A stretch of DNA of 64,000 nucleotides. It comes from Oscarella lobularis. Its lineage: Eukaryota > Porifera > Homoscleromorpha > Homosclerophorida > Oscarellidae. This document shows positions 22,974-33,754 of the stretch, piece by piece. Position numbers and translations under genes: made by a program. Position 1 is the stretch's first letter; every line of letters begins with the position of its first letter. The DNA lies in contig NC_089182.1 of NCBI RefSeq assembly GCF_947507565.1, positions 682,001-746,000 on the forward strand, written 5' to 3'. The notes beneath the pieces are model-generated. The model saw only the letters and a list, made by a program, of their open reading frames with translations. It did not search any database and was not told the DNA's origin.

Positions 22974-23092
22974 TATAAAATCAAATGGCCTCCTCTCCTC
23001 TTTATAGCGTAAACGAAATCTGTAGTTTATGCCTGCCGTTATTATAGAAAGAACCAACAGTGCTAATCGCTATCAGCCTATATGTGCCAAGT

Positions 23093-23118
23093 GCTGGCGG
23101 TATTGCTCCGCGCTTTAC
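23093..23118 (+). other. Conserved upstream block shared by GPCR C and D, copy 1
   Basis: The block CTGGCGGTATTGCTC followed by GCGCTTTACT recurs with an internal 11-bp difference at 24580-24616 before GPCR D. It lies about 100 bp before the GPCR C start. It may be a shared promoter element or residual similarity from the duplication. Confidence 0.5.
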
Positions 23119-23216
23119 TTATTAGAAGGTATTATTAGAAGGTACAGTGCTACATAATACCTAATAAGAAAGCCCACTACACTAAATTGGGCATTTGATT
23201 CGGCCACCGAGACACG

Positions 23217-24305
23217 ATGCGAGCGCGGTGCGGGAACGAGTCGTACAAGATGTACGAAACGAACACGACGGGGTGGATATCGTGGGTCGAGTACGGCATC
23301 TTCAAGCACGATCTTGTGCAGATTCTACTGTGGATCGATGCCGTTCTCGCCGTCGTTGGAAACGCGCTCGTCGTCGCGTGGCGCTGTCGCCGGCCGAAGG
23401 AAACGCGATGCGCCCCCATTTCTCTGATCGTCATAAACTTATCCGTCTCGTCCCTCCTCTACGGCGTGCACCTCTTTCTGTTTCAAATCACGGCGATCCA
23501 ATGCGGCGAGATCGACGATAAGCGCGTCGTCGTCGACGCGTGTCGCGTCAGCGAGGTCCTATTCGCTTTGGCGAGCCTCATGAACTCGCAGCTAATCGCC
23601 ACGTCTATTCTATTGACGTTCACGTCCTTAGTCAACTGTTTCGCGTCGACTCGACGAAAAACGATCGTCGTTCTCGGCATCGAGTGGACGATCGCGATCG
23701 CGATCGCCTGCTACGTCGCCGTCGACTCGAACGGGTACATAACGGTGCCGTCGCCGATTAACGCGACGGCCGTCGACTGGCGACAGTGCTCGCCGCTTCA
23801 CTTCGCTCGCAAGCACGACAGTGTAGTCGAAAACATCGCCTTCGGAATCGCAACGACAACCGTTGTCGTCACCGTTCTCGTTTACGTTACGCTCGCAATC
23901 AAGGTTTTTCGACTGAGAGCGAGAGCGGGACGCGGCGAAGTTCGTTTTCTGTCCGGTTTCGGTGTGCGTCTGCTCGCTATTACGACAATCAGCACTGCTC
24001 AGTGGTTTTCCTACGCTATATTTCACTTCGCCGACGCGAGGAGCTCGACGCGGCCCGGAGACTATTCGATCGATTCGGAAAGGAGCGTTGCCAAAGCGAC
24101 CGTCGTTTCTCTCTTTCTACAGCCGCTCGTCGCAACTCTTAGTCCACTTCTCTACACCCCGTGCAACTGTTTTCAAAAATTGGGACGACGACAACGACGA
24201 CGAGAACTAGCCGACTACTGTGAGGACAAGAACCGCTTGTTCTCAGAAAATTTTTCCCAAAGTCTCGTGACTTCGGGCTGGGGTTCAGACGACGAAGAAT
24301 CGTAA
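23217..24305 (+). CDS. Tandem-array GPCR C
   Basis: A single-exon 362-residue receptor. It begins MRARCGNESYKMYETNTTG with two N-glycosylation sequons and shares ISWVEYGIFKHDLVQILLWID with the gene at 24625. The TM3/loop-2 disulfide cysteines appear in AIQCGEID and DWRQCSPLHF. The intracellular loop 3 region reads RGEVRFLSGFGVRL, a family signature. TM7 ends LSPLLYTPCNCFQ, so the NPxxY asparagine is replaced by serine. There is a CxC near the membrane that could be palmitoylated. TM3 ends ILLTFTSLVNCFAST without DRY. It is closest to GPCR D. Confidence 0.88.
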   Translation: MRARCGNESYKMYETNTTGWISWVEYGIFKHDLVQILLWIDAVLAVVGNALVVAWRCRRPKETRCAPISLIVINLSVSSLLYGVHLFLFQITAIQCGEIDDKRVVVDACRVSEVLFALASLMNSQLIATSILLTFTSLVNCFASTRRKTIVVLGIEWTIAIAIACYVAVDSNGYITVPSPINATAVDWRQCSPLHFARKHDSVVENIAFGIATTTVVVTVLVYVTLAIKVFRLRARAGRGEVRFLSGFGVRLLAITTISTAQWFSYAIFHFADARSSTRPGDYSIDSERSVAKATVVSLFLQPLVATLSPLLYTPCNCFQKLGRRQRRRELADYCEDKNRLFSENFSQSLVTSGWGSDDEES

Positions 24306-24624
24306 TTCGCATTCTTTTTCTTTCGTGTCACTTTTCGTGGGCTCGCAAAGTCTAACTCAGGGTAATTCACTAGTTTCTAATCTTATTCGTGTATTATACA
24401 CCTCTCGCAAAGAGAACCTCTCCGTAGGACGACCACTACAACTAGTTAACGAATAAGAGACCCTCTTTTAGACTCTATAGAACGGACCAACTAATAATGT
24501 TCTATTGTAAAAGAGTTGCCACTATAAATCTACACTGACGCAACGTGTTGGGAAGTGTTTTCGCTATCACCGTCTAAGTCTGGCGGTATAGCTCAGCACC
24601 TCCTTAGCGCTTTACTCTGTCGTC
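24306..24624. promoter_or_regulatory. Gap between GPCR C and D with TATA and shared block
   Basis: A 319-bp gap. A TATAAAT at 24523-24529 lies about 95 bp before the ATG at 24625, and the second copy of the shared upstream block lies at 24580-24616. No coding signal was seen. Confidence 0.4.
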
Positions 24625-25798
24625 ATGCGAGCACTATGCGGCAACGAGTCGTACAAACTGTACGAAGAAATCAACTCGACGAAGTGGATATCGTGGGTTG
24701 AGTACGGCGTCTACAAGCGCGACGTCGTGCAAATTCTAATCTGGATTGACATCGTCCTCGCCGTGGTCGGAAACGCGCTCGTCGTTGCGTGGCGCTGTCG
24801 ACTGCCGAAATACAAGCAGTGCTCGCCTATCTCCATCCTAGTCATCAATCTATCCGTCGCATGCCTACTCTACGGCGTCCATCTCTTTCTGTTTCAAATC
24901 ACCGTGACCCAATGTCGAAAAACGGGTGGACTCGTCGAAGTCAACCCTTGTCGCGCCGGTCAAATTATCTTCGCTCTCGTCGCCGTCATGACGACCGAAC
25001 TGACGGCAACGACAGTCCTACTCACGTTCGCCTCCCTATTCAACTATTTGACGTCGACGAACGCTCGACGAGCGTTCGTCGTCGTCATCGTCGTCGAGTG
25101 GACGATCGCACTGGCCTTTGCCGTTTACGTCGCCTTCAATTCGACCGGCTACAAGGTCGTGTCGGAAACAGTGACAACCGTCGACTGGCGACAGTGTTCG
25201 CCACTCCACTTCTTCCGCAAACACACCAGCTACGCCGACGTCGCCTTATTCTACGTCGAAACTGCAATCGTATTCGTCACTTTCCTAGTCTACTTGATCA
25301 TCATGATCAAGGTTTGGACCATATATATATATAATCTTTCTATACGGAAATAGTACGTACGTGTCTCCTACTCTATAGGTTTGCATACTCCGGGTTAATC
25401 TCGAAAACGGTCAGATTCGCTTTCTGTCCGGCTTCGGAGCTCGCTTATTCGCTATAACGGCTCTTGTTATCGTTCAGTGGCTATCGTACGCCGTCGCGCG
25501 ATTTCGAGAGGCGACGGGGGATGACGTTTACGTCTATTCGGACGCGTCGGAACGATCGATCGCTCGCGTGACGATCGTTTCGATCGTTTTCAGATCGGCC
25601 GTCGCCACGGTGAATCCGCTACTCTACATGCCGTGCGGGTGCTTTAGGAGAATTTGTCGGCGGAGGAAATGGCGGCGACTCGGAGCGAGATCGATTCGGA
25701 AAAACTACGCGTCCTTTTCTGAAACTCACGAGGTCGAAGCGCAACGCAGTCGGCTTTGGGATTCTGAAGATGAAGATGGCGTGTCTTTTCCCATGTGA
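24625..25798 (+). CDS. Tandem-array GPCR D (intron-containing)
   Basis: A 368-residue receptor in two exons, 24625-25311 and 25379-25798, joined in phase 0 by a 67-nt intron that contains an (AT)n run. It begins MRALCGNESYKLYEEINSTKW and matches GPCR C through TM1 (VLAVVGNALVVAWRCR). The cysteines are in TVTQCRKT and DWRQCSPLHFF. Intracellular loop 3 carries GQIRFLSGFGARL just after the intron. TM7 ends VNPLLYMPCGCFRR, a near-canonical NPxxY. As in its paralogs there is no DRY after TM3. The other three array members are uninterrupted at the intron position. Confidence 0.87.
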
Positions 25799-26004
25799 GA
25801 CCCCTCTATGATGGAGCGAATTCGTATAAAAAAGCTTCATTAGTCATCGTAAGAGTAACGCAACTGGTCTAGTAGACACCTGGTAGACTAAGAGACATTC
25901 CTTTCTCGTTGTTTACATCCCCGCAGTTCCCGTACATGACCTTTGCCGCTAAAGTTTTCTTCTGTGTGGACACTAAGTAGCGATATATAAGTTGCGAGAA
26001 AATT

Positions 26005-29000
26005 TTACACAGTCGATTCTGTTTCCTGATTGAACGTTTCCCGCTCACACGTGATCCGCTGCCTTGCCGTTATCGAAAACTCTTCATCACCGGCTTCACA
26101 GAGCATATTATACAGCGTGTTCTCCACGACGCTCTCGACAAAATTCTGAACTTCCGGCAATCTAAAATATTATTATAATTAATAAGACATATAAAATGAC
26201 TTCTGAAAATACCTGAACAAATCCTCGTTTCGAATTTCTTCCCGCATACTTTCTCCATCCTGTTCAGGAGTCATTTCTCCGCTAGCAGACGACCTCATGT
26301 CTTCAGCAGCACTACTAGGAACAACACGCTGTTCGTCCTGGATCGGACTCTTTACAGAGAACGCTTCAGAAAGGCGTCTAACAGAACGAAGTCTTTTGAT
26401 TACCGGCTCTCGTGACGTCAGAAAAGCGAAATCGTGCGGAGGACTCGATTCAGCTGTAGGCTTTCTGTTGTTCGACGACGACGACAGCTGAACAAAATAT
26501 GGTACCGGTTCCCTTTCAATGCCTTCTAAGGCCTCATAGAAGGATTCGTCCTCTGTGCAAGATCTAAAACAACAGGTTCTTTTATCCTCAAAAAAATAGG
26601 AAATTTATTTTTACTTCAATATGTCCGAAACGGCGGTTTTCATCGCGTCCATTTCTTCCTTTTTCGCAAAAACTCGACGAGCGGGTCGCACGGCTCCGGC
26701 ACTCAATATCGAGCTCAACGACGAGTAGGCGGTCTGCGAGCGCCCGCCGGCAAATCCAAACATACCAGGATCAGCCATTTGACTAAGAAAAACGAGTGAA
26801 CGCGCAGGGTACTGGTACAGTCGTCGTCTCACATATCAATTCGACAATGCTTCGGCTCTCCAAACTGAGCAGTGTAGTCGTGAAGATCGAGAGTGCGTCC
26901 CGTAATGCCGAGATGAAGATGAAAAGGATGAGGGGGAATCGGTTTCTGCTCAAAAAAATGTCCCCAAAAGTTCCTCTTTGACGACAAGTGCTCACCTCTT
27001 TGCTAGACGTCGCATTTCCTACTCTCGGACGCGCTTTCGAACGACGAGACAAATCTCTAAACGACGTCTCCGTGCAGACAAACGACTGGGCTAATTTTCA
27101 AACTCACGTTCTCTTCCATTCGTCGTACGATTCCGTAGTTGCTACTCCGCCACCTATTGGCGGCAAAGCCTTTGAAAAAGAGTCGTCTAGTTATCAGTAG
27201 ACACCCTTAGACGACTATAAGCCAACCTGGTACTTATTCAGCGATTTCGATGCAGACAGTGGCCTTCCCTACAATTTTATTTCCAGCCACCTTTATTGCT
27301 GATCACACGCGTTTGTCTTACCGCTTTCTTTAGCTGCTTCTTTTCGTCTTTCTTCAAATCTGCTTCCGTTATGGTGAACGTGTTCTTGTTTCGTTCCTCG
27401 TTCTCTTCCCAGCGCTCCAGTTTCGCTCGATACGCCAGCATAGCCGTCTCGTCCACAATCTTCCCCATGCAAACGAGCCTCGGAGGACGATCAAAACGCG
27501 AAACAAAAACTCTTACCTGACAGATTGTACTAAAATCGTAGTGACACGGACCCTTCGTCGAATACAGCGAAATCTTAATTGGAACGGCCTGACGTGGACT
27601 CAAGAGCCCCGAAGTGGGCTCAATAGACAACACCTGAACGCGTCAAAGGATAATAGAGCGGGCTGAGCTTCTCCCCATAACATCCTTACTTCGGAATAGT
27701 TTCCAAGTTGCCAAGCAAACGAAACCGTGTGTCGATCTGACGGATTTGTCAGGTAAATAAGACGTTTTAGCGATGCGTACAGAGGCACGGTGCCGAAGTC
27801 GATTCGCTCGCGCGAAAAATAGGCCAACTGCCAATGACGATGAAATGTCGCCTTCGCTTTATATACGCGGTAATTCTTACTTGCGAACGAACCGAGACAA
27901 ATTGCTCGTCGGGAATGCTATCGCTGGGCGAGTCGCCTGGTGCGGGAGGAAGAATTCTCGCGTCGTAACCTTCGCCTATGAACGTAATCGTTGTCGTTGC
28001 GCCGTCTGTAATACGAATCGGTATTTCAACCTGAAAAAAAGAAAACAATCGATTTTCTGCAAAAATATATTTCGGCCTTCTTACAGAGTAACTCTTGGCT
28101 TCTAGCGGAGAAAAGAGCCAGGGAATAGACACGGACTGGCCGGGAAGGATAGAGCCGGAAGCGGCAAGACAAGACATGATTGGACAATCATAATTAGCCT
28201 AAAAAAATCATTCAAGACTCAGATATTCTCTGCCAAGTAAAACATTAACCGCTCTCAGTCGCTGAAGCGGCGTCGTGTCGATCTCATATTGAACAACGTC
28301 GGCGCCTCCGTTGTAAAGTTCGTAGACTTGAACGGGGGGATGCTCGAGACCGATGGCGACGGAATTAAAGCGATGTATCAGAGAAGGAAAATGAATCAGC
28401 TGCTGACCGAGACTGACGCTCGTGCCAACGAAAGTCAACTATAAGAGATAATAATATCGAGCCTTGCTATGTGTCGACGTTTGCTTACCAAAACTTCGCG
28501 TCCGCGCGTTATCTTAAGCAGCACCGGAATTTTGTTCGTGCCGGCAAAGGACGGAAGGTGTTTGTACGTCAGAGTCACCGTTTGAGTTTCGCGCGGTTGA
28601 AGCGAACCTTCGCTGGGACATATAGTGAAGACGTCGTTGTCCAAAAGTCTAGCCTGTGAAATTCGGAAAATAATCGTTTTAGAATTTTTTTCTTCCCGTC
28701 TTTTTGCATGCCTGGCGTTCTTCCTCGTCGTCGATCTGACCCGTTTCTGCCCAGTACTCCATTTCCATGCGCATTTCCGTTGGAAACAGCAGAGCCCTTT
28801 ATGAGCAAAAATTAAATGACTCTCTCCTTTCCCTAGTGAGGAGTTCCTTATCATTTACCAGTCGGCTTGAACAGTGCTTGTATTTTCAAACATCATGTGA
28901 ATGACGCAGGGATCTGATCCGACAGGAGCAGCGCCGAAATCAATGTCAAGCCGGGCCGGAGTGCGGTAAGTTGGCTTGCGACGAGTACTGTGCCTCGTTG

Positions 29001-32000
29001 CCAGCGTGTACTTGAGTTCGGCTGACGATGGCTCTGCATCCAAGATGCGATTTAGTCTGTTTAATAAATAAATAAATAAATAAATAAATGCCAGACCGAG
29101 GGCTCCTTTTTTTCTTACTCTTTGAACTTGAACATGTTCCACACTTTGACCTTGTTCCAGTTGGCTGCGCTGCCCTGTCCGCGCCCGTCAATCACGCTGA
29201 GCGATGGATAGACGCCCCTCATCAAAACGGAGCAGAGAGGCATTTCTGATTGGGCCACTTCACTAACGTCCTCATTCGATAGCACTGAGAGAAGAGCCAG
29301 TCAAACACGTATCACCTGATGTTGTCCACCTTACGCGACGTTTTCAGCAGTTCGTATAGTATCGTAAACTTGTACCCAACTCGACGTCCTGGTCTCGCAG
29401 TGATTTTAATCGTCTGCCAAGCCCTTGACGCCAACTCGCTCTGACAACAGTCAACTTGAAGAGCTACATCAAAAACCAACAGAGAATCAGGGCCTCTCTT
29501 CAGACACAACGAATTATAACGGTACATATCCAATCATTTTGCGAGGTACAAGTCTAACTACGACTTTCGCCGCCCAACTCACCTTGCTTTCCTTCCAGCG
29601 GTACGCTATACTTTCGCGTCTCATCCGACGGCTCCAATTCGATTTTAAGCCGATAGTGCAGACTGCAATCGCTTTCGTTGTAAAGCGCCACTTGCCGATG
29701 CGACGACGTGCCGACGACGACGTCGCCGAGATCGACGTCGTCGGGAGCGCAGCGAATTTTTCCCAGGGCTCCTTCGCCGACGCCGATCAGGCCGAGGCGC
29801 GTGGGACTGCTCAGAAGATCGACGTTGCTCGTCAGAATGAGACTACAGCGAAAGCCGTATTTTTGATCGCAATCGGGCGAGAAGGACCACTCGTGGTTCT
29901 GCCGTTCGTTAGGGAGGAGATGACCGCGTTGGGGACGAACGCGAAGAAGGTGGGAATCGGTCGAGGGAATTTGCCAGGAGAAGCTAAGTCAAAATAAATT
30001 CAAACGCGAAAAGTCTTTCACGCATTTTTACCTCAAAGGAAGGCGAGATAGGTTCTTAATTTGAAACGGTCTCGATGACACGGTTCCGATGCAAGTCGGT
30101 TTGAAGTAAAGGGTCCCCTATAAGGATTTCGTTTTACTGGCTGCGATAAGTCCTTGCACTACATTACATCGTTCTCTAATTGCACAACCGGATTTTCCGC
30201 CGAGCCAACGAGTTCAAACGTCTTCAAAGCGTCATTAGTAAAAAGCAAAGTCATTTTTTTCTAATGTACCTTCTTGTAGCTGTCAGCTTCGTTGATCATG
30301 CACGTAGCGTTGCGCCGATAGGTCGCCACTTGCCCGGGCTTCATTCCAAATACGACAATCTGAACGAGAGCCGTCTCAACGTGACAAATCAATACAAAAA
30401 ACGATAACCTGATGCTCCTCTGACATCACGCCCTGAAGAGGGTTACAAGCAAAGACCCTATTAAAAGAGGTTAGACATCCAACGGAAGACGTAGAGATTT
30501 GTGCACCCGTTCGTGTCTTCGTCAAAACGGTATTTGACGGGCGTGTCGCCACGATTCTCGAATCGGAGAGTCCGATACGACGTCCAGCCCGGACTGACAG
30601 GTGGAAAGACCTGCAACCCGTAGAAACGTTAGATCGTCCCCCCTAGCTGGAGCACTTACGAGTTTCTCTGCGCTGAAAGTCAGTCGAGGTAAAAATCTTT
30701 CCTTCTGAGGTGGAAACGTGTGACCTAGGACTTTGAGTGTCGTGCACCAGGGAAGCGTGGCTGTCAAGTCGTTGAGGAGCCGATGATCGGACATGCTCTA
30801 CCAAAGACAAACGTTTTGTAAGAAGAGGTGCATATATATAGTGCAAAGGCGTACCGAGAAAAAAGCGTAGCATTCAAGCTCTCTACCGTAAAAGTGATCG
30901 ATGGTGCCCTAGCAACAGATTAGATTATGTGCTAACTGAAATAATTGGTTATTTTTACTGGTCTAAACGTGACGGTGAACGACGACGTTTTTCCTGGTAA
31001 AATGTCACGACTTTCCGGCAAAATATGAAACGTGTCCTTGATTTCTAATAATATTGACTTTCGAGCCTTTTTTAGAAATGCAATTGAGTACTTACTTGTG
31101 AGCCATTGGCACGTAATCGTTCCTTTCGTGTGGTTTGTTAAATTAACGGTCTGCAAGAGCGACCAATCAAATTTCGCGAAAGAGTGCCAAGAAACCGTAC
31201 CTTGACTTGAACTATTTTGCTAGCGACGCAAGCTCCAAAGTCGAGGCAGTCGGCATCTAAGCTAACATGCGGCTCAAACCCCTAAAACGTCGTGCACGCC
31301 ACAGTGTAAGGTTAGTCGGTATCACGCCCGTCTTCTGGACCTGTTCTAGCTGATTACAGCCGTACATTAGCTCATCCCATCCGGTCTTATACTCAGGTTG
31401 AGAAACGAGCTCAAGATCGTCTGACAACACCTTGGGAAACTAGCCTTTAGACAAGTGGGGGTATGAGAGTCGGAAATTATACCTGGAGTCGTCCCTCGTC
31501 ATCAGCGTCCAATTTGCCGGCCTTCAAAAGCTCGTCCAGCATCTATTGACAATCACTGCTAATAAGTCAAAACTGTCTTATCATTGGCACCTCTGGAGGA
31601 TAATGAGACAATCCCATTGTCTTTCTTCGTTGATAGTTTTTCAAATGCTTCAACTCTAGCAAAGCTGGAGAAAAACGCGCACGGTCAGAGTCAAAAAAGT
31701 CACCTCGTGACACATATTTCTACTGTACCTGGTCTAACTTGTTCAGTGTAGCAAACTCCAATCAAATCAACAAAGAGAGGCTCCTAAAGAGACAACTAAG
31801 AGATCATTAGTCCCCCAAAAAAATGCCAACTCTCACCTGATTATGTACGATGCAAGCCACTCGCCTATGATACCCAATCGGATGCGTGGGCATAAAATCG
31901 ACGACGACCGAGGCCAAAGCACCGGGTTTCAAAGAGCCGCACAGAGTTCCAAATCGAAATACGCAGGCCGGATCGACCAAAAACTGAACCGACACGTTCA

Positions 32001-33489
32001 AATTAATTAATTAAGAAAAAAACATCATCTTCGTCAGAGCCATTACCTGAAACGTCGCGACTACGTCGGATTCGTTTTCGAGCTGCATAATTCGCGTTGC
32101 CGTGCTCCCGGCGGCCACGTTGCCAAAGCTCAAGTGTTTGACGCCGAGTCGCAGGTTGGGACCCTTCGAAGTGCCGACGCACTTGACGACGGTGCTGCCG
32201 TAACCGCCCAACGCTTTCACTTTGAAGTAGTCGACGGATTTGACGTTCGGCGTGTGAGACTTGAAAATCACCTAAGAGAAGACGAAATCAGAAGAGGCGC
32301 GTCAGTGCAAGACCTCGTCCCGCCCGCTCTGACCTTGATCTTCTCCGTCGCTTGGGGAGACACGCATCCTTGGTATTGAGAACAAGAGAAAACCGAATCC
32401 ATTTTATTGACAGGAGTCTGGCTCAGCGTTATTTGAAAGGGAGCATTCACCTAATTAATTTTTTAATTAATTTTTTAAGTAATTCAAAACAGAATTTTTT
32501 CTCAACTCACAGGTGACATGTTCTTTAGTTTGAGCCACTTTTCAGCAACAGTTTCCACAGCAACGTGACCAAAGTTTACAATCACTTCTCCTTCTCCCAC
32601 AGCGTTCTTAGCCCCTTGCGAGGAAGAAGCACTAACAGCCAAATGAGGAAATTTTCCTATAGAATCAGACATTTCATTAGTAAGTCACTACTCCGATCAG
32701 CCTAATATGTTGTTATTCCATTCAGAAATACTTGTACATGCACTATGTGAAACATCTTTACCAATGCCTTCCAATTTGACACTCTTGTAGTTTCCTCCTT
32801 CGAAAGTGCAAACAGCCACTCCCTCATACACAGCGGCAGTCTGAGGCGCAAATGCCGCTTTGACGCTGCACGCCTCTCTTGGCTTCAAAATCCCGATTCG
32901 CGGATCGACGTCAAACGGATCGTTAATGTCCCACGTAAACGTCGTTTCGACGTCGCTCGTGTTCAAAATTTGAAAGCAGATTTCCGTCCGATCACCTGAC
33001 GCGCACATTCCGAACTTGAGCGAGTCGGGAACGGAAAGATTTGCTTTGGGAAGAACGGCTCGAACCGGAACGTCAAATTTTCCGTCCAACGTTTCAAATT
33101 TGATCGCGTCCTCATACGTTTCCTGTAAATAATCAAATATTCCAATCTCGGCATTGTGACTTGTGACGTCAAATTTTCCGTGCCTTTTCTTGAGGGCGAA
33201 AAACGACGGGCAAAGTGAAACTCGTTCCTGCGCTGAGAACGATCGGTTGCGGATAAACCGTGGTGAAAAAGTGCGATTCGGGTAGTCTGCGAAACGAGGG
33301 TGTTGCTTCGTTTAATTGGAATGCTTTTTCGTACCTGTATCGAAGTTTCTGAGTCTGAATTTTCACGTTTTTCAGAATTAGCTGTTTCGTGTACTCCCTG
33401 CCGGGCTCCCAGCCTCGCCAAGTTATCCCGTCGAGCACTTCGATTCCGCAGTGAGTCACTCGACGCGGCTTGATCGTCACATTCGCCAT
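26005..33489 (-). CDS. CFAP65: Cilia- and flagella-associated protein 65 (CCDC108)
   Basis: CFAP65 is a large axonemal protein of the central apparatus, built from ASH/MSP-type immunoglobulin-like repeats and needed for sperm flagella. The start at 33489 opens MANVTIKPRRVTHCGIEVLDG. The family signature GWEPGREYTKQLILKNVKIQTQKLRYR follows, then YPQPIVLSAGTSFTLPVVFRP. Downstream exons keep the family order: PTHPIGYHRRVACIVHNQ (about 31850), NLTNHTKGTITCQW (about 31130), YELYNGGADVVQYEI (about 28300), FSPLEAKSYSV (about 28100) and FTITEADLKKDEKKQ (about 27360). The final exons, around 26100-26250, give VVENTLYNMLCEAG...TARQR, matching the human C-terminus. A 48-nt intron joins HCRID to IQMADPGMFGF near 26800. 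Exon borders around 27200-27290 are unresolved. It is head-to-head with KIF9. Confidence 0.9.
29061..29089. repeat. (AATA)n repeat in CFAP65 intron
   Basis: A run of about seven TAAA/AATA units lies in a minus-strand CFAP65 intron. Confidence 0.9.
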
Positions 33490-33754
33490 GGATGAGACGT
33501 TTGTCCGTCAAAACCCTTGTTGACCGGTTGCCATCTAGACAGTGACGCGCGCTAGCGCAAACAACAAATCTTGCCCTGCCCCTGAATCTTACCGCCGCCA
33601 GGTGTCGCCATGGGTTGTGCCACGAAGAAAGAAACTGTAGACTAGACATAAAAGTCAGATAATGGTTTTTTTGGTGGCATAGCGAGTTGTACGGAACTGA
33701 TACGGGTCGTTGCCGTGAGTCGCTATAGCAACAGATCATCCACACCGCGCAAAT
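33490..33754. promoter_or_regulatory. Bidirectional CFAP65/KIF9 promoter with X-box motifs
   Basis: The 265-bp gap separates two divergent ciliary genes. GTCGCT-AT-AGCAAC at 33719-33732 matches the X-box consensus at 11 of 12 positions and ends 22 bp before the KIF9 ATG. A perfect half-site GTTGCC at 33527-33532 lies 38 bp from the CFAP65 start. Another GTTGCC occurs at about 33709. RFX control of both genes is inferred. Confidence 0.5.

Noticed and set aside
26005-26778. Independent small gene starting MADPGMFGFAGG.
   Set aside because: The ATG is internal: a short intron links it to the upstream exon, and the C-terminus (VVENTLYNMLCEAG) matches the CFAP65 C-terminus.
26783-27052. Separate minus-strand gene starting MSRRSKARPRVG.
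   Set aside because: The alternate frame of the same stretch (PPHPFHLHLGITGRTLDLHDY) joins through a 48-nt intron to downstream exons, and the whole belongs to CFAP65.
29425-29997. 190-residue plus-strand frame inside CFAP65.
   Set aside because: The minus strand encodes recognisable CFAP65 exons across the same bases; the plus frame is a shadow.
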